A stretch of 64,000 nucleotides of DNA, taken from NCBI RefSeq assembly GCF_003013715.1, contig NC_072813.1:2356001-2420000 (forward strand), written 5' to 3'. Each line of letters begins with the position of its first letter. Position 1 is the first letter of the stretch. The translations under genes and the position numbers were made by a program. The notes under the pieces were generated by a model. That model made no database searches. It saw only the letters and a program-made list of their open reading frames with translations, and was not told the DNA's origin. This DNA is from Candidozyma auris. Its lineage: Eukaryota; Ascomycota; Pichiomycetes; Serinales; Metschnikowiaceae. Shown piece by piece: positions 19,698 through 28,807 of this stretch.

Positions 19698-22600
19698 ATG
19701 TCCTCGACCTCAAGAGGCGGGCCTCCCATGGGCCGAGATCGAGACCGAGACGTTCGATACGGAAGCGCAACAACAGATGAATACGGAAAACGGAAAAAGA
19801 GTCACTATGCTGCCTCCACCAGGAGAGACTTCAAGCTGACGAATTCACCACCTCCAGAGGCAGCTTCGTCGAGCTCATACTCTTCAAATAAGTCCGCTGG
19901 AACTGATTACGGCAGATCGCGTTATAGACAGCCGTCTAGCTTAAGCAATAGTGGGCCTCTGTACTCCAGCAGGCTGAACCTTTACGGGAAGGACTCAAGG
20001 TATGGGCTGAAGCCAAGCTACAATTACAACGCAAAATACTACAATGAAAGAAGCAGTGGAGGTGCATACGGCTCGTACAATGCTAGCAAACGAGAACCGG
20101 CCAGCAACTACTATGGATATCCTAGCTCAAATAGAGACTTCAGAGATAGCAGGGACTTCAGAGACAGCAGGGAGGCAAGAGAGCCCAGAGAGCCCAGAGA
20201 GCACCGTGAGACCTGGGATTATAAGGAATCGACGTCTCGAGATATGATCAGCAGCTCCAGTCTACCGAGAGAAGGTGCAAGAGACCAGTGGCGCTCAGAT
20301 AGGCCTAAGACGTCACTCACGGCATCTGGCCCTCCTCCTAGATCATATGGCTCCTCGCGCTATAACGCTAATAGTATCCCCGTATCTGGACGTGATCATC
20401 ATCGAGGTAGTGGCGCTTTGTCGCATTCGGGTCCAGACTTCAAGAGGGAAAGATATGACTACGACAATGACCACTCCAATCGATGGAAACTGACATATAG
20501 CTCGAGAGATAAGCCTAGGTCTCTCACGGGCTCTCGTCCCTACAAGGAGAAGAGAAGCTCTTCTTCCCTAACTAACAGTGTAGGAGGTCTCAAAAGGGGC
20601 GACTCTTACTACCCATCGAAGGGCTCTGCATACCCGTCTGGCATCAATAGATATCAGGATAGGTATACCGACAGGTATACTGAACGAAGACATGATTCAG
20701 ATGATGTCAAGTCTGGTTATGATGCAGACGACTACGTCACTGAGGAGGCTAGTGCAGACGACGTCAATAAACTGCGCTACCAACGTGAGGAAATAATTGA
20801 GGATGGTGTCCGAGATAAGGAAGATGAAGATATGAAGGACGATGAGTACATGAGCGACAAGGAGACTACCGCTAATGACTGGGAAGATACCACAAATGTT
20901 GACTCCGAGTTGGAAGCTAAGAAGATTTCCGAATCTGTTGTTCATGATCTTAAGTCTATGGATGGAGGTCAGAGAAGACATAGCGTGACTCGCGAAGAAG
21001 ATTCATCTCCACAAGAAATTGATGGTGAAAAACTGCACAAAATTCACATCACCGAGGAAGAGGGAGAGCTGAAAGTGAAGGTAGAAGCACCCTCAGAGCC
21101 ACCTTCATCAGAGCACACGCAATCCAAAGACCTCACCACTTCTACCCTCTCTTCAATCGATGAACTCAAGATGAAACAAGTCACCAAGGAAGATCTTGCA
21201 TCAGTTGATTACCCTGCGGGCTGCTTTGCTCCTCTTACAGAACTCGACACGAAACTTCAACAACTAAGCTTTGAGTTCAGATTTGAGAATTCACAGAATG
21301 ATGATGGCACTTTCCTCAGGTTCAGGTTGGCGAAACCATTGAAGAATATTCAAGAGTATCCTTTTTATCAGCAGAACTTGTCTGACTTTGCGTCCAAGTA
21401 CAAGCGTATAAGCGAAATCCTTGGTCGTCGCGAGCGTGACATGAAGAAGAGACGTCTCTCATTGTGGATGAAATATAATGAATTACAAAAGGAAAATGAT
21501 GAGAGACGCGAGAAGCTCGACGAACAGCTCAAGGTATTACATCCACCTGATGACGAAGCTAGAAAAGAATTGGAGTCAATTGATATAAGGGTAAAGAATA
21601 ATGATCAGGTCTCTGACGCTCAATCTCCAACAGAGCCTCAACCTCCTGCTGGACGAAGAGGACGTCGTCACGGTGATTTGGTGACAACGGAGGCTGAATT
21701 TCAAGAGATCTTGAAAAGTTTGGAAAATGAGCTGAATGAAGATCCATTGATAAAAGCTCAGCGTGTTTCTGCTACGATTCCAGATCTCATTTTAGATCCC
21801 GTTGAGCGCCAAAGCTTCGTTTTCATGGACTCAAACAATATTGTTCATGATAAGGAAAAATGGGCAAGTCGTATCAAGTCAGACTTTATGGACAATTTCA
21901 CCGAGAGAGAGCATGACGCTTTCTGTGAGGCATTCTGTCGTGCTCCAAAACGTTTTGGTCAAATTTCCAAGATTATAGGTGGCTTGAGAACTCCGGAAGA
22001 GTGTGTTGTGCACTATTACATGACAAAGAAGGCGGTCAACTACAAGTACTTGGTATCACAGTTCAAAAAGCGTTCAGCCAGGAAGCCTTCAAGAAGAAAG
22101 TCTAAACTTAAAGAGCAAGAGGCGTCCGAAACCACAGATGTCGCTCCTTTGGAGGGTACTGATAGTAGCAAAGAGACCGAAGCAATGACGCCTGATGTTC
22201 CTTCCCTCGAACCCGCCGAAGAGGTGAAGCGGAGGCGTGGGGCTACATTGCTGAGTGAAGAATTGGCAAGGGCAATTTCCGGTGAGGATGATGCGGAGCG
22301 GCCCCCTAAGAAGAAAGCACGGAGACGTAAGGATGAAGAAGTACAGGTATCGGTAGACGATAAGCCTACTGAGCAGCCGCCTTCGGTTGCTGTGCCCCAC
22401 GTCGAAGGTGCCTATCCTGGGGCTCCATCCGCTCAGGTATCTCCGCAAGATGGTCTTGCTAATGGCTCAGTCGCAGATGATAAGCGCAAGACCATCACAA
22501 GTTATTGGAGTATCACCGAAGTCAATGAGTTCCCTCGCTTGCTCGCACAATATGGTTCCAAGTGGTCAATCATTTCCAAGATGCTCGGCACCAAAACCCC

Positions 22601-23390
22601 TACGATGGTCAGGAATTACTATCAAAGAAATGCCGCGAAGAACGGATGGCAACAGCTTGTCTTGGATGCGGACGGAAGACTTGGAGGTGGGTTTGACACA
22701 CATGCGCAGCTCTCCAACGTGGATGCTACGATTGTGGTGAAGCCTCAACGGCGTCCTGATGAGAATCCTCTGGGTCGCAGACAGGAGGAACATGTCAATG
22801 GCTCGTTTGGAAGCGCTACAGTAGCCGCCCCTCCTCCCCCTGCTCCACCGAGGATGCCCGAAATTCCTGTGGGCACCTTCCAGCATCCATATCCAAGCTC
22901 TGCTTTCCCGCCCAAGCGGGCATCTGTCGGCTCCTTGCTCTCAGGTCCAGTGCCTGTAATGTACGAGCAGACGCCTTACGCGAGCACCATACCACCAGCT
23001 ACAGCACCAGCTCCAGTTACTCTTCCACCGGTCCTTCCTGCGTCACAGGCACAGCAGCCAGCCAAGCACGGAGGGGTGAAACCCTCAATCATGAGTCTTC
23101 TTAATGCGGACAGCACAGGTCTGCTGCCTCCACCCATGTCAGCACCAACGGCATCGCCAGCACCACCTCAACAGCCGCAAATCAGCACACAGCTACAAGT
23201 TAGCACACAGCCCGTTCAACCAGCGCCGGCGCCGGCGCCGGTAAAAGCCCCCAAACCAGGCAACCTTGCGTCCTTGCTCAACGCTGCCTCGTCACCATTG
23301 CGTGCGCCAGAAGCAGAGGAGAGCAAGCCCGAGCCTCCTAAACCCACCCCCCGCAAGAATAGCATCAAGTCTTTATTGCACGACCTGTGA
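19698..23390 (+). CDS. SNT1: Snt1, SANT-domain subunit of the Set3 deacetylase complex
   Basis: 1,230 residues. Two SANT/Myb-like domains are visible. The first is near 728-785 (FTEREHDAFCEAFCRAPKRF, then GGLRTPEECVVHYYMTKK) and the second near 933-980 (YWSITEVNEFPRLLAQYGSK, then MVRNYYQRN). The first resembles the NCoR/SMRT SANT1 and its deacetylase-activating region. Snt1 is the yeast NCoR-like scaffold of Set3C (Set3, Hos2, Sif2), which represses meiotic and induced genes and controls morphogenesis in Candida. The N-terminal 450 residues are disordered, Ser/Arg/Tyr-rich, with RD- and REPRE-type repeats. The C-terminus is Pro/Ala/Gln-rich, contains a (PA)n run coded by repeated GCCGGC, and ends with the short motif SIKSLLHDL. 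A similar (I)MSLLNA motif occurs twice before it. Confidence 0.9.
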   Translation: MSSTSRGGPPMGRDRDRDVRYGSATTDEYGKRKKSHYAASTRRDFKLTNSPPPEAASSSSYSSNKSAGTDYGRSRYRQPSSLSNSGPLYSSRLNLYGKDSRYGLKPSYNYNAKYYNERSSGGAYGSYNASKREPASNYYGYPSSNRDFRDSRDFRDSREAREPREPREHRETWDYKESTSRDMISSSSLPREGARDQWRSDRPKTSLTASGPPPRSYGSSRYNANSIPVSGRDHHRGSGALSHSGPDFKRERYDYDNDHSNRWKLTYSSRDKPRSLTGSRPYKEKRSSSSLTNSVGGLKRGDSYYPSKGSAYPSGINRYQDRYTDRYTERRHDSDDVKSGYDADDYVTEEASADDVNKLRYQREEIIEDGVRDKEDEDMKDDEYMSDKETTANDWEDTTNVDSELEAKKISESVVHDLKSMDGGQRRHSVTREEDSSPQEIDGEKLHKIHITEEEGELKVKVEAPSEPPSSEHTQSKDLTTSTLSSIDELKMKQVTKEDLASVDYPAGCFAPLTELDTKLQQLSFEFRFENSQNDDGTFLRFRLAKPLKNIQEYPFYQQNLSDFASKYKRISEILGRRERDMKKRRLSLWMKYNELQKENDERREKLDEQLKVLHPPDDEARKELESIDIRVKNNDQVSDAQSPTEPQPPAGRRGRRHGDLVTTEAEFQEILKSLENELNEDPLIKAQRVSATIPDLILDPVERQSFVFMDSNNIVHDKEKWASRIKSDFMDNFTEREHDAFCEAFCRAPKRFGQISKIIGGLRTPEECVVHYYMTKKAVNYKYLVSQFKKRSARKPSRRKSKLKEQEASETTDVAPLEGTDSSKETEAMTPDVPSLEPAEEVKRRRGATLLSEELARAISGEDDAERPPKKKARRRKDEEVQVSVDDKPTEQPPSVAVPHVEGAYPGAPSAQVSPQDGLANGSVADDKRKTITSYWSITEVNEFPRLLAQYGSKWSIISKMLGTKTPTMVRNYYQRNAAKNGWQQLVLDADGRLGGGFDTHAQLSNVDATIVVKPQRRPDENPLGRRQEEHVNGSFGSATVAAPPPPAPPRMPEIPVGTFQHPYPSSAFPPKRASVGSLLSGPVPVMYEQTPYASTIPPATAPAPVTLPPVLPASQAQQPAKHGGVKPSIMSLLNADSTGLLPPPMSAPTASPAPPQQPQISTQLQVSTQPVQPAPAPAPVKAPKPGNLASLLNAASSPLRAPEAEESKPEPPKPTPRKNSIKSLLHDL

Positions 23391-23756
23391 TGTTGATGTA
23401 ACATAGTTGCAATGCCCGCCAGGCCTGTATTATACCCTAATATAGTAGTAATGATTCCAGGTTGTAGTAGTAGTAGTCAGGTAGAAACAGAGAGATATCC
23501 ACCATTTTTCGCACCCATTACTTCTGCTGCCGGATGACTTGAATCCCGCTGGCCATTCTCTTCGAAATGAAGCTATTTTGCCAAATACAAGTTCATTTTA
23601 ATCTGGAAAGAATTGAAATTACTGACTCCTAGCAGCATATGTGATCCACACTTATATCATCTCTCACCTCCCTACGCCATCCTTGATGTTATGAGTTTCG
23701 CACGCCCCGAAAAAACTTCTAATACTGAACCCTGCTTTACCCAACCGACAACCAGC
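23391..23756. other. SNT1-MRPS9 intergenic region
   Basis: 366 bp with a short TAG trinucleotide run (about 23465-23477). An open frame entering MRPS9 from 23613 begins with TTG. I see no other element. Confidence 0.45.
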
Positions 23757-24710
23757 ATGTTGCTAAAACCAGGCTACGCCCAGGGATGTGCCAGATCGTT
23801 CCGGAGGCTACTCAGCAGCAGCTTTGCTAAGTGTCAGCAAACGCCTCGAGGCGTGCCTGTGGAAGAGTTGGAAACTAGACCCTTGGTACCAGAAACCAAC
23901 ACTAAAACCACCAACACCGTACCCAGAAATTTACGCTACACGAACTTGAGCAAATACGAACTTGAAAGGCGAAGAGTGATCCCCCTCTTGAGCACATACT
24001 ACGGGGGAAACCCTTACCACGATCAGGTGATGAGCTCGTTGAGCAGGCTTTTGCAGAGGCACCACAAGCTCCCCAGGAGAGTGCTTGACGAGAGGGAGAG
24101 CAAGGAGACACAGTGGATCTCTTTTGAAGAGTACAAGGAGAAAGCACAGCTGGGGAGAATCAAGGTGCGCCACTATGAGGAGTTGGTGCTGAAGTTGAAT
24201 GAGTTGAGAGGCATCCAGACAGAGCTCATGCCTCATGATGTGATAGCCACGTTGAAGGAGTTCACCAGATCCACCAGCGACGAAAAGGTTGCAGCCCAGC
24301 GTTTCGTGAAGATCTTGGACGAGTTTGGCAGAGCCAACACCGTAGGCAAGAGAAAAGACGCCGTGGCCAACATAAGTATGGTGAGAGGCGAGGGCTTGAT
24401 TCTTGTCAACGGCAAGGCCATGACAGAGTATTTCACTAGAGACATTGACAGGGGAAAGCTTGTATACCCTTTCCAGGTGGTTGCCCAGGAATCCAAGTAC
24501 AACATTTTTATTACGTGCCACGGAGGAGGCGTGAGTGGACAGGCCGAGGCCTCCATGTACGGCATTGCCAAAGCTCTTGTGGTGTTCAATCCTATGCTTA
24601 AGCCTAGATTGAGAAAAGCAGGCTTGATGACCAGAGACTCGAGAGTTGTCGAGAGAAAGAAGCCTGGCAAGGTCAAGGCCAGAAAGTCTCCTACCTGGGT
24701 TAAGCGTTAA
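23757..24710 (+). CDS. MRPS9: Mitochondrial small-subunit ribosomal protein uS9m (Mrps9)
   Basis: The C-terminal 125 residues are a uS9 domain: KRKDAVANISMVRGEGLILV, a GGGVSGQAEASMYGIAKAL segment, and the typical basic end ARKSPTWVKR that reaches the tRNA P site. The N-terminal half is the fungal mitochondrial extension. The start at 23757 gives 317 residues (S. cerevisiae has 278) and a presequence rich in Arg, Ser and Leu (MLLKPGYAQGCARSFRRLLS), which suits matrix import. An in-frame ATG at 23691 would place 22 acidic and Thr-rich residues in front and spoil this, so it is the less likely start. The stop is 43 bp from the convergent AlaX-like gene. Confidence 0.92.
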   Translation: MLLKPGYAQGCARSFRRLLSSSFAKCQQTPRGVPVEELETRPLVPETNTKTTNTVPRNLRYTNLSKYELERRRVIPLLSTYYGGNPYHDQVMSSLSRLLQRHHKLPRRVLDERESKETQWISFEEYKEKAQLGRIKVRHYEELVLKLNELRGIQTELMPHDVIATLKEFTRSTSDEKVAAQRFVKILDEFGRANTVGKRKDAVANISMVRGEGLILVNGKAMTEYFTRDIDRGKLVYPFQVVAQESKYNIFITCHGGGVSGQAEASMYGIAKALVVFNPMLKPRLRKAGLMTRDSRVVERKKPGKVKARKSPTWVKR

Positions 24711-24753
24711 TCTTGTATATATACACATATCGGTTCATATTTCGTAGGCATGA

Positions 24754-26088
24754 CTACTTCTCTATTTGCTCCAAAAAATCGAGCACACGTTCTATCTCGC
24801 CCTTCTCGTATTTCACCACCTTTCCCTGAAAACTGGGGCCCTTACCGCCACCTTTCATGTTTTTCACGAGCTTCGTTATCTCCTTCAGCAACTCCTCCGC
24901 TTTGGGACCCATGATCTTGATCATACCTCCGGTTCCAGATTTGTAGTCGCCGTTGAGAAACACAACGGTGTTGTTGTCGGTCAAGTTGACGCCGCTTTCC
25001 GTGTTGCCGTTGATGAGGGTAAGAAGCTCTTTCTGGCAAGCAGTCAAGTACTCTGGAGAATTGTCTGCCCTATAAATGTAAGCAACGCCTTTTGACTTCA
25101 ACGTGTCGAAAACAGCACTGGCTTTATTGCTGGCCAACTCCTTGAGTAAAGCATTCTCTCGAGATTGGACTTTCCTGTAGTTCATATTCAACTCTGCTAC
25201 TTTTGTCCCCACCTCTTCTACTTGGCACGACAACTGCGACCCACATACGTCCTTCAACATCAAGTAGTTCTTCTCTAGAAGCCTTGCCACTCTTGAACCA
25301 CACGCAAAATGCAACCGAGAGTTGCCTCCTCTAATATTTGTCTGGTGCAACAAGGCCACCGCCTGGATCTGTCCAGTTGACTGTAAATGTGTCCCACAGC
25401 ACGGATTTGTATCCATTTTGCCTATCGAAACGATCCTCACTACGCCCTTGGACATGTCGTAGTCGTCTGGGATATGAGAAACGTCAATCTCACCGCCGTG
25501 GTCATCAGGTGTGGCCACAGTGATTGGTATGTTCTCCACAATCTTCTCATTGATGATTTTTGACGCCTCTGCAAGCTTGGCCTCGTCCACGCGCTGTGGC
25601 AACTCGATGTAATTGATAGTGTCTCCCATGGACCAGCTGAGAGTCTCCAAGTTGAAAGTGTCGAAGACGGCAGACACCAAGTGCTGGCCCGTGTGTTGTT
25701 GCATGATATCAAACCGTCTATCCCAGTCCACGTCCAGCTTCACGAGTGTCCCTGGCTCCACTTTGTCCTTTGTTACGTGGACTGCCGTGAGTCCCTGCCT
25801 CAACACCTTCACCACCTCGACGTTGCGATCGGGAAGCACAAGTCTGCCCGTATCGTAAGGTTGGCCTCCTCCTTCAGGAAAAAGAGCAGTATCCTCAAGC
25901 TCCACCGCGTACAACTCCTGTTCTTCTTTCTTTGGCACTTCTTTCTTCTTATTCTTGTTCTGCTTATCTTTCGCAGACATGATTGGCTCGTACGGCTTGC
26001 AAGAGACAACACGAGCCTCTAGAGACTTCAAAAACGAGTTTCTCTGGCATGCCAACGCACCAACAACGGTTGAAGTAGCAACGGTCAT
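24754..26088 (-). CDS. AlaX-type alanyl-tRNA editing domain protein
   Basis: 444 residues, related to the free-standing editing domains of alanyl-tRNA synthetase (like S. cerevisiae YNL040W). These hydrolyse mischarged Ser- or Gly-tRNA(Ala). The zinc site is visible as QHTGQH (His132, His136) and CCGTH (Cys230, His234). A GGGQPYDTG loop lies near 73-81. A C-terminal domain follows, like that after the editing domain in AlaRS. The N-terminal segment TVVGALACQRNSFLKSLEARV matches the fungal family, which supports the ATG at 26088; an ATG at 26202 adds unrelated residues. A Lys-rich insert (about 40-55) interrupts the first domain. The start is only 47 bp from the divergent VPH2 start. Confidence 0.88.
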   Translation of the reverse strand: MTVATSTVVGALACQRNSFLKSLEARVVSCKPYEPIMSAKDKQNKNKKKEVPKKEEQELYAVELEDTALFPEGGGQPYDTGRLVLPDRNVEVVKVLRQGLTAVHVTKDKVEPGTLVKLDVDWDRRFDIMQQHTGQHLVSAVFDTFNLETLSWSMGDTINYIELPQRVDEAKLAEASKIINEKIVENIPITVATPDDHGGEIDVSHIPDDYDMSKGVVRIVSIGKMDTNPCCGTHLQSTGQIQAVALLHQTNIRGGNSRLHFACGSRVARLLEKNYLMLKDVCGSQLSCQVEEVGTKVAELNMNYRKVQSRENALLKELASNKASAVFDTLKSKGVAYIYRADNSPEYLTACQKELLTLINGNTESGVNLTDNNTVVFLNGDYKSGTGGMIKIMGPKAEELLKEITKLVKNMKGGGKGPSFQGKVVKYEKGEIERVLDFLEQIEK

Positions 26089-26135
26089 TTCCAAAAGTCT
26101 GGTTGAACTTCTTTGTGGGCGGTACCTCCTACCAA

Positions 26136-26840
26136 ATGGCGATAACGATTCGCACCGGAACCGAAGTTTACCTAGGCTCCATAGTATTCCATCACACTGC
26201 ATTCATGACACAGTTTATGGTGACCGACAGGCTAAAAGCTTTAATAGAGAAGTCAAGTTTGTCCAAAAAGGAGAAGCAGAGGCTACTAGCCGGTGAAACT
26301 ATAAGCCATAAGGATCTAGTGAGCTTCTACCGCCAGTGCACGCCGTGTCCGACATTGTTGGAGCTACTTAGGACCAGCAAGCTTCAACTTTCGAAGAGAC
26401 ATTCTAGATTTGAGGGGCCTCCAAAAACGAAAGAATTCCTCGAGTCAATGCAGAGACTCCGCCTTCAGGCTAAGGAGGAGGAGTATCAACGGCTTTTAAA
26501 TAAGACAAAGGACGATCCATTCAAACTTTACGAAGAGAAATTGGATGACGACTGGAACCCGGCGAAGGCGACCAAAGAAGTCAGAAGCCATCTCACCACT
26601 ATTTTTAATATTTTCATCAGTGTGGCGAGTGTTATTTACGCCATATGGTACTGGACGGATACCTCCGCTGGAATGCGAGACAGTTACAGGGTGTTGCTTT
26701 GTGTGTTTGGGGGCCTTCTTGTCTTGGTCGCTGAGGTAGTAGTCTATATGGGCTACTTGGCCAAGGTGGAGGACGCCCGGGTTCGTGAACGCAATAAAAA
26801 AGAGGTGAAGAAAGTGATTCAAACGATCAAAATAGATTGA
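26136..26840 (+). CDS. VPH2: V-ATPase assembly factor Vph2/Vma12
   Basis: 234 residues, ending in two membrane segments (about 153-173 and 184-208) and a basic cytosolic tail. This is the architecture of Vma12, the ER-resident factor that, with Vma21 and Vma22, assembles the Vo sector of the vacuolar ATPase. Family hallmarks are the SFYRQCTPCPTLLELLR stretch near 63-79 and the DPFKLYEEKLD segment before the first helix. The frame is open to 26103 from a TTG, but the first ATG is 26136. The stop is 18 bp from the convergent SRT1 stop. The tiny upstream gap means its promoter probably lies inside the AlaX-like gene. Confidence 0.9.
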   Translation: MAITIRTGTEVYLGSIVFHHTAFMTQFMVTDRLKALIEKSSLSKKEKQRLLAGETISHKDLVSFYRQCTPCPTLLELLRTSKLQLSKRHSRFEGPPKTKEFLESMQRLRLQAKEEEYQRLLNKTKDDPFKLYEEKLDDDWNPAKATKEVRSHLTTIFNIFISVASVIYAIWYWTDTSAGMRDSYRVLLCVFGGLLVLVAEVVVYMGYLAKVEDARVRERNKKEVKKVIQTIKID

Positions 26841-26858
26841 ACGCGTATATGATTGCAC

Positions 26859-27836
26859 CTACTTGGATCCAACTGTGGCGAAAGGAGGTGGTGGAGGAAG
26901 GGATGTGATGTCAACCACTTTACCGGAATAGCCCAGCAGTTCCTGCTGCTCCTGCTCACTTTTGGCCCTCATCTCCTTCCGGTGGTAGTATGACCACTTC
27001 AACAAGATGCTATACACAGAAATGAACTTGAAGTCAGGCCATAAGGTGTTGACAAACTCAATCTTACAGTCGTGGGTGCACTGCCACAACATGAAGTCGC
27101 TTAAGCGGGTGTGGCCCGACGTTCTGATGAGCAAGTCAAGTTGGGGGGCTTCTGGGCCCATGTACATGTTGTTGTAAAGCTCGGCCTGACTGATGGACTC
27201 CCTTGGGACGCCATTGTTGCAAACATTTTGAATAGAATGCACGATATCATCACGAGAGGTGTACGGAAAGCACACATTCAACACGCGCGTAGCCAGCTCT
27301 ATGTTGGTGATCTCCTCGACTTTCTCCAAGTCCTCCAAGATATCACCAGGAATCATTGACCTGTTACCAATAATCTTGATCTTGACCTTATTGACCCTAG
27401 CGTATGAGTCGTCGTAGAGAGCCAAGTACTTGAGCTTGTCTCTGAGCAAGCCCATAAGAGTATCCACTTCTTCTTTGGAACGGTTGAAATTTTCAATGGA
27501 GAAGGCGTAAACGGTTATATCTGTGACGCCCACTCTGTAGCAAGTCTCCAAAACCTGGGATTAGTATTTCCAAGAAAGAGAAATGGCTGCCTACGGAAAG
27601 GTGCTCCATACCGAAATGAGGGACATGGCGCCAGCGAGGTGGCCGTCTTTCAAGGGCAACTGCTTCTTTTTGGCGTACCGCCTGTTGCCGTCCATGATAA
27701 AACCAACGTGTTTTGGAGCTGGGCCAGTGAGGATAATCAGAATGAGGAAATCCTTGAGAAAGTCAAGGACGATCCAGGCAAAGGGGATGATGCGGACAAT
27801 GTCAGCGACCTTTTGAAGAATGGTGAGATCGATCAT
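26859..27836 (-). CDS. SRT1: cis-Prenyltransferase (dehydrodolichyl diphosphate synthase), Srt1 type, spliced
   Basis: Two exons (27836-27612 and 27554-26859) join in phase 0 to give 306 residues. The family signature is complete: [16 protein letters not shown] with the catalytic Asp, [20 protein letters not shown] across the splice, [20 protein letters not shown], and [18 protein letters not shown]. The enzyme elongates farnesyl diphosphate with isopentenyl diphosphate to the long cis-polyprenyl chain of dolichol, the carrier for N-glycans. The sequences [17 protein letters not shown] and YNNMYMG look more like Srt1 than Rer2; the paralogue choice is moderate. A hydrophobic N-terminal helix (about 10-38) should sit on membranes. 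The start is 27836; upstream frame to 27986 starts from TTG and reads a CTT repeat. Confidence 0.9.
27555..27611 (-). other. SRT1: 57-bp spliceosomal intron of SRT1
   Basis: On the minus strand the 5' site is GTATGG, the branch point ATACTAAT, and the 3' site CCCAG only a few bases after the branch A. Removal restores the conserved reading frame; retention gives an in-frame TAG after a few codons. The unspliced exon would lose the FSIENF and RTSG motifs. Confidence 0.88.
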
Positions 27837-28807
27837 CGAGAATTTACTGGGAATATGGAAAATGGAAAAAGAAAGAAGAAGAAGAAGAAGAAGAAGAAGA
27901 AGAAGAAGAGGAAGGATTTGGGGGAATGGGGGGTATATATATTGGAGCCTGTAAGGGGGTGTACCCTTGGCTGCAAAAACGCTCAATTAGGAAGGGCTGC
28001 ATCAGGCAGAGAACCGAGGAATAATTCGAATCGACAACCTTTCTTCCACAAAACAGATGAAAACCACAAATTCAATTGATGAATAAAAATGTATCAAAAG
28101 TTTGAGCTAATTTGTGATTCATACATTTGCGTGTTAGTTTATCGGCTGGAGGTATGAACGAGATGTGCAACACGAAATGAGGCTGAAGTTTCATTGTTGC
28201 AGGTGTCCCACTAAGTGCTTGTGCCAGTACTCAGTGAAAGAAGCCATTTCATTTAGATCTGGCTTGTGTCAAAATTAGATAAGAACTGATTCTTGAAATT
28301 GTTTTTGATTTTTCTTTGGTTTCGGTGTTTTTGGTTTTTACGAGATCTAACCACCTGGCTGCAAAATCTACTTCGCTCTTGGTGCCTCACGAAAGAAAGA
28401 AAGCACAAATAGTCACTCAAAATTTAGGAAGAATTCACGGGACCGCAAGAATCCATACAAGCAATATTTCATGTACCAACACATCTAATTGAATGCCTTT
28501 TCTTCTGCTCTCACTCTCTCAGCATCCCTAAAATGTCAATTCAACTACTCTACGCTGGCTGCGAAAACACTCTGGCAGCAGGAACCTCCCCCTCCTTACA
28601 ATCGATTTACCCTGTCACTTGCTTCTTTAAATATACTGACAGTCAAAAAAAAAAAAAAAAAAAGGTCTTCAACTCATCGAGTAGAAATCACAAAATCCAT
28701 GTTTCTCTATTTTCGTGTCCGATCAACGGCGACCCGATTAGGAAGCTGTCCTCCTTACACACACACTCATATCAACACAGAATACAACTCACCTCCACCT
28801 TTCCCCC
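27837..28807. other. Divergent SRT1/CBS-PB1 promoter region
   Basis: 971 bp with three copies of the recurrent element: TGGCTGCAAA at 27968-27977 and 28356-28365, and TGGCTGCGAA at 28556-28565. It also has a GAA repeat at 27874-27910 and a run of 19 A residues at 28645-28663. Open frames here are composed of these simple repeats or lack similarity. Confidence 0.6.
27874..27910. repeat. GAA/CTT trinucleotide microsatellite
   Basis: About twelve GAA units on the plus strand, hence a CTT pyrimidine tract in the sense leader of SRT1, 38-74 bp before its ATG. Confidence 0.9.

Noticed and set aside
27837..27986. Leu-rich extension of SRT1
   Set aside because: Begins at TTG and is the translation of a CTT microsatellite and a TATA-like stretch.
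28021..28040. AATTCGAATCG resembling a tRNA B box
   Set aside because: Does not match GGTTCRANYCC at the first bases and has no cloverleaf around it.
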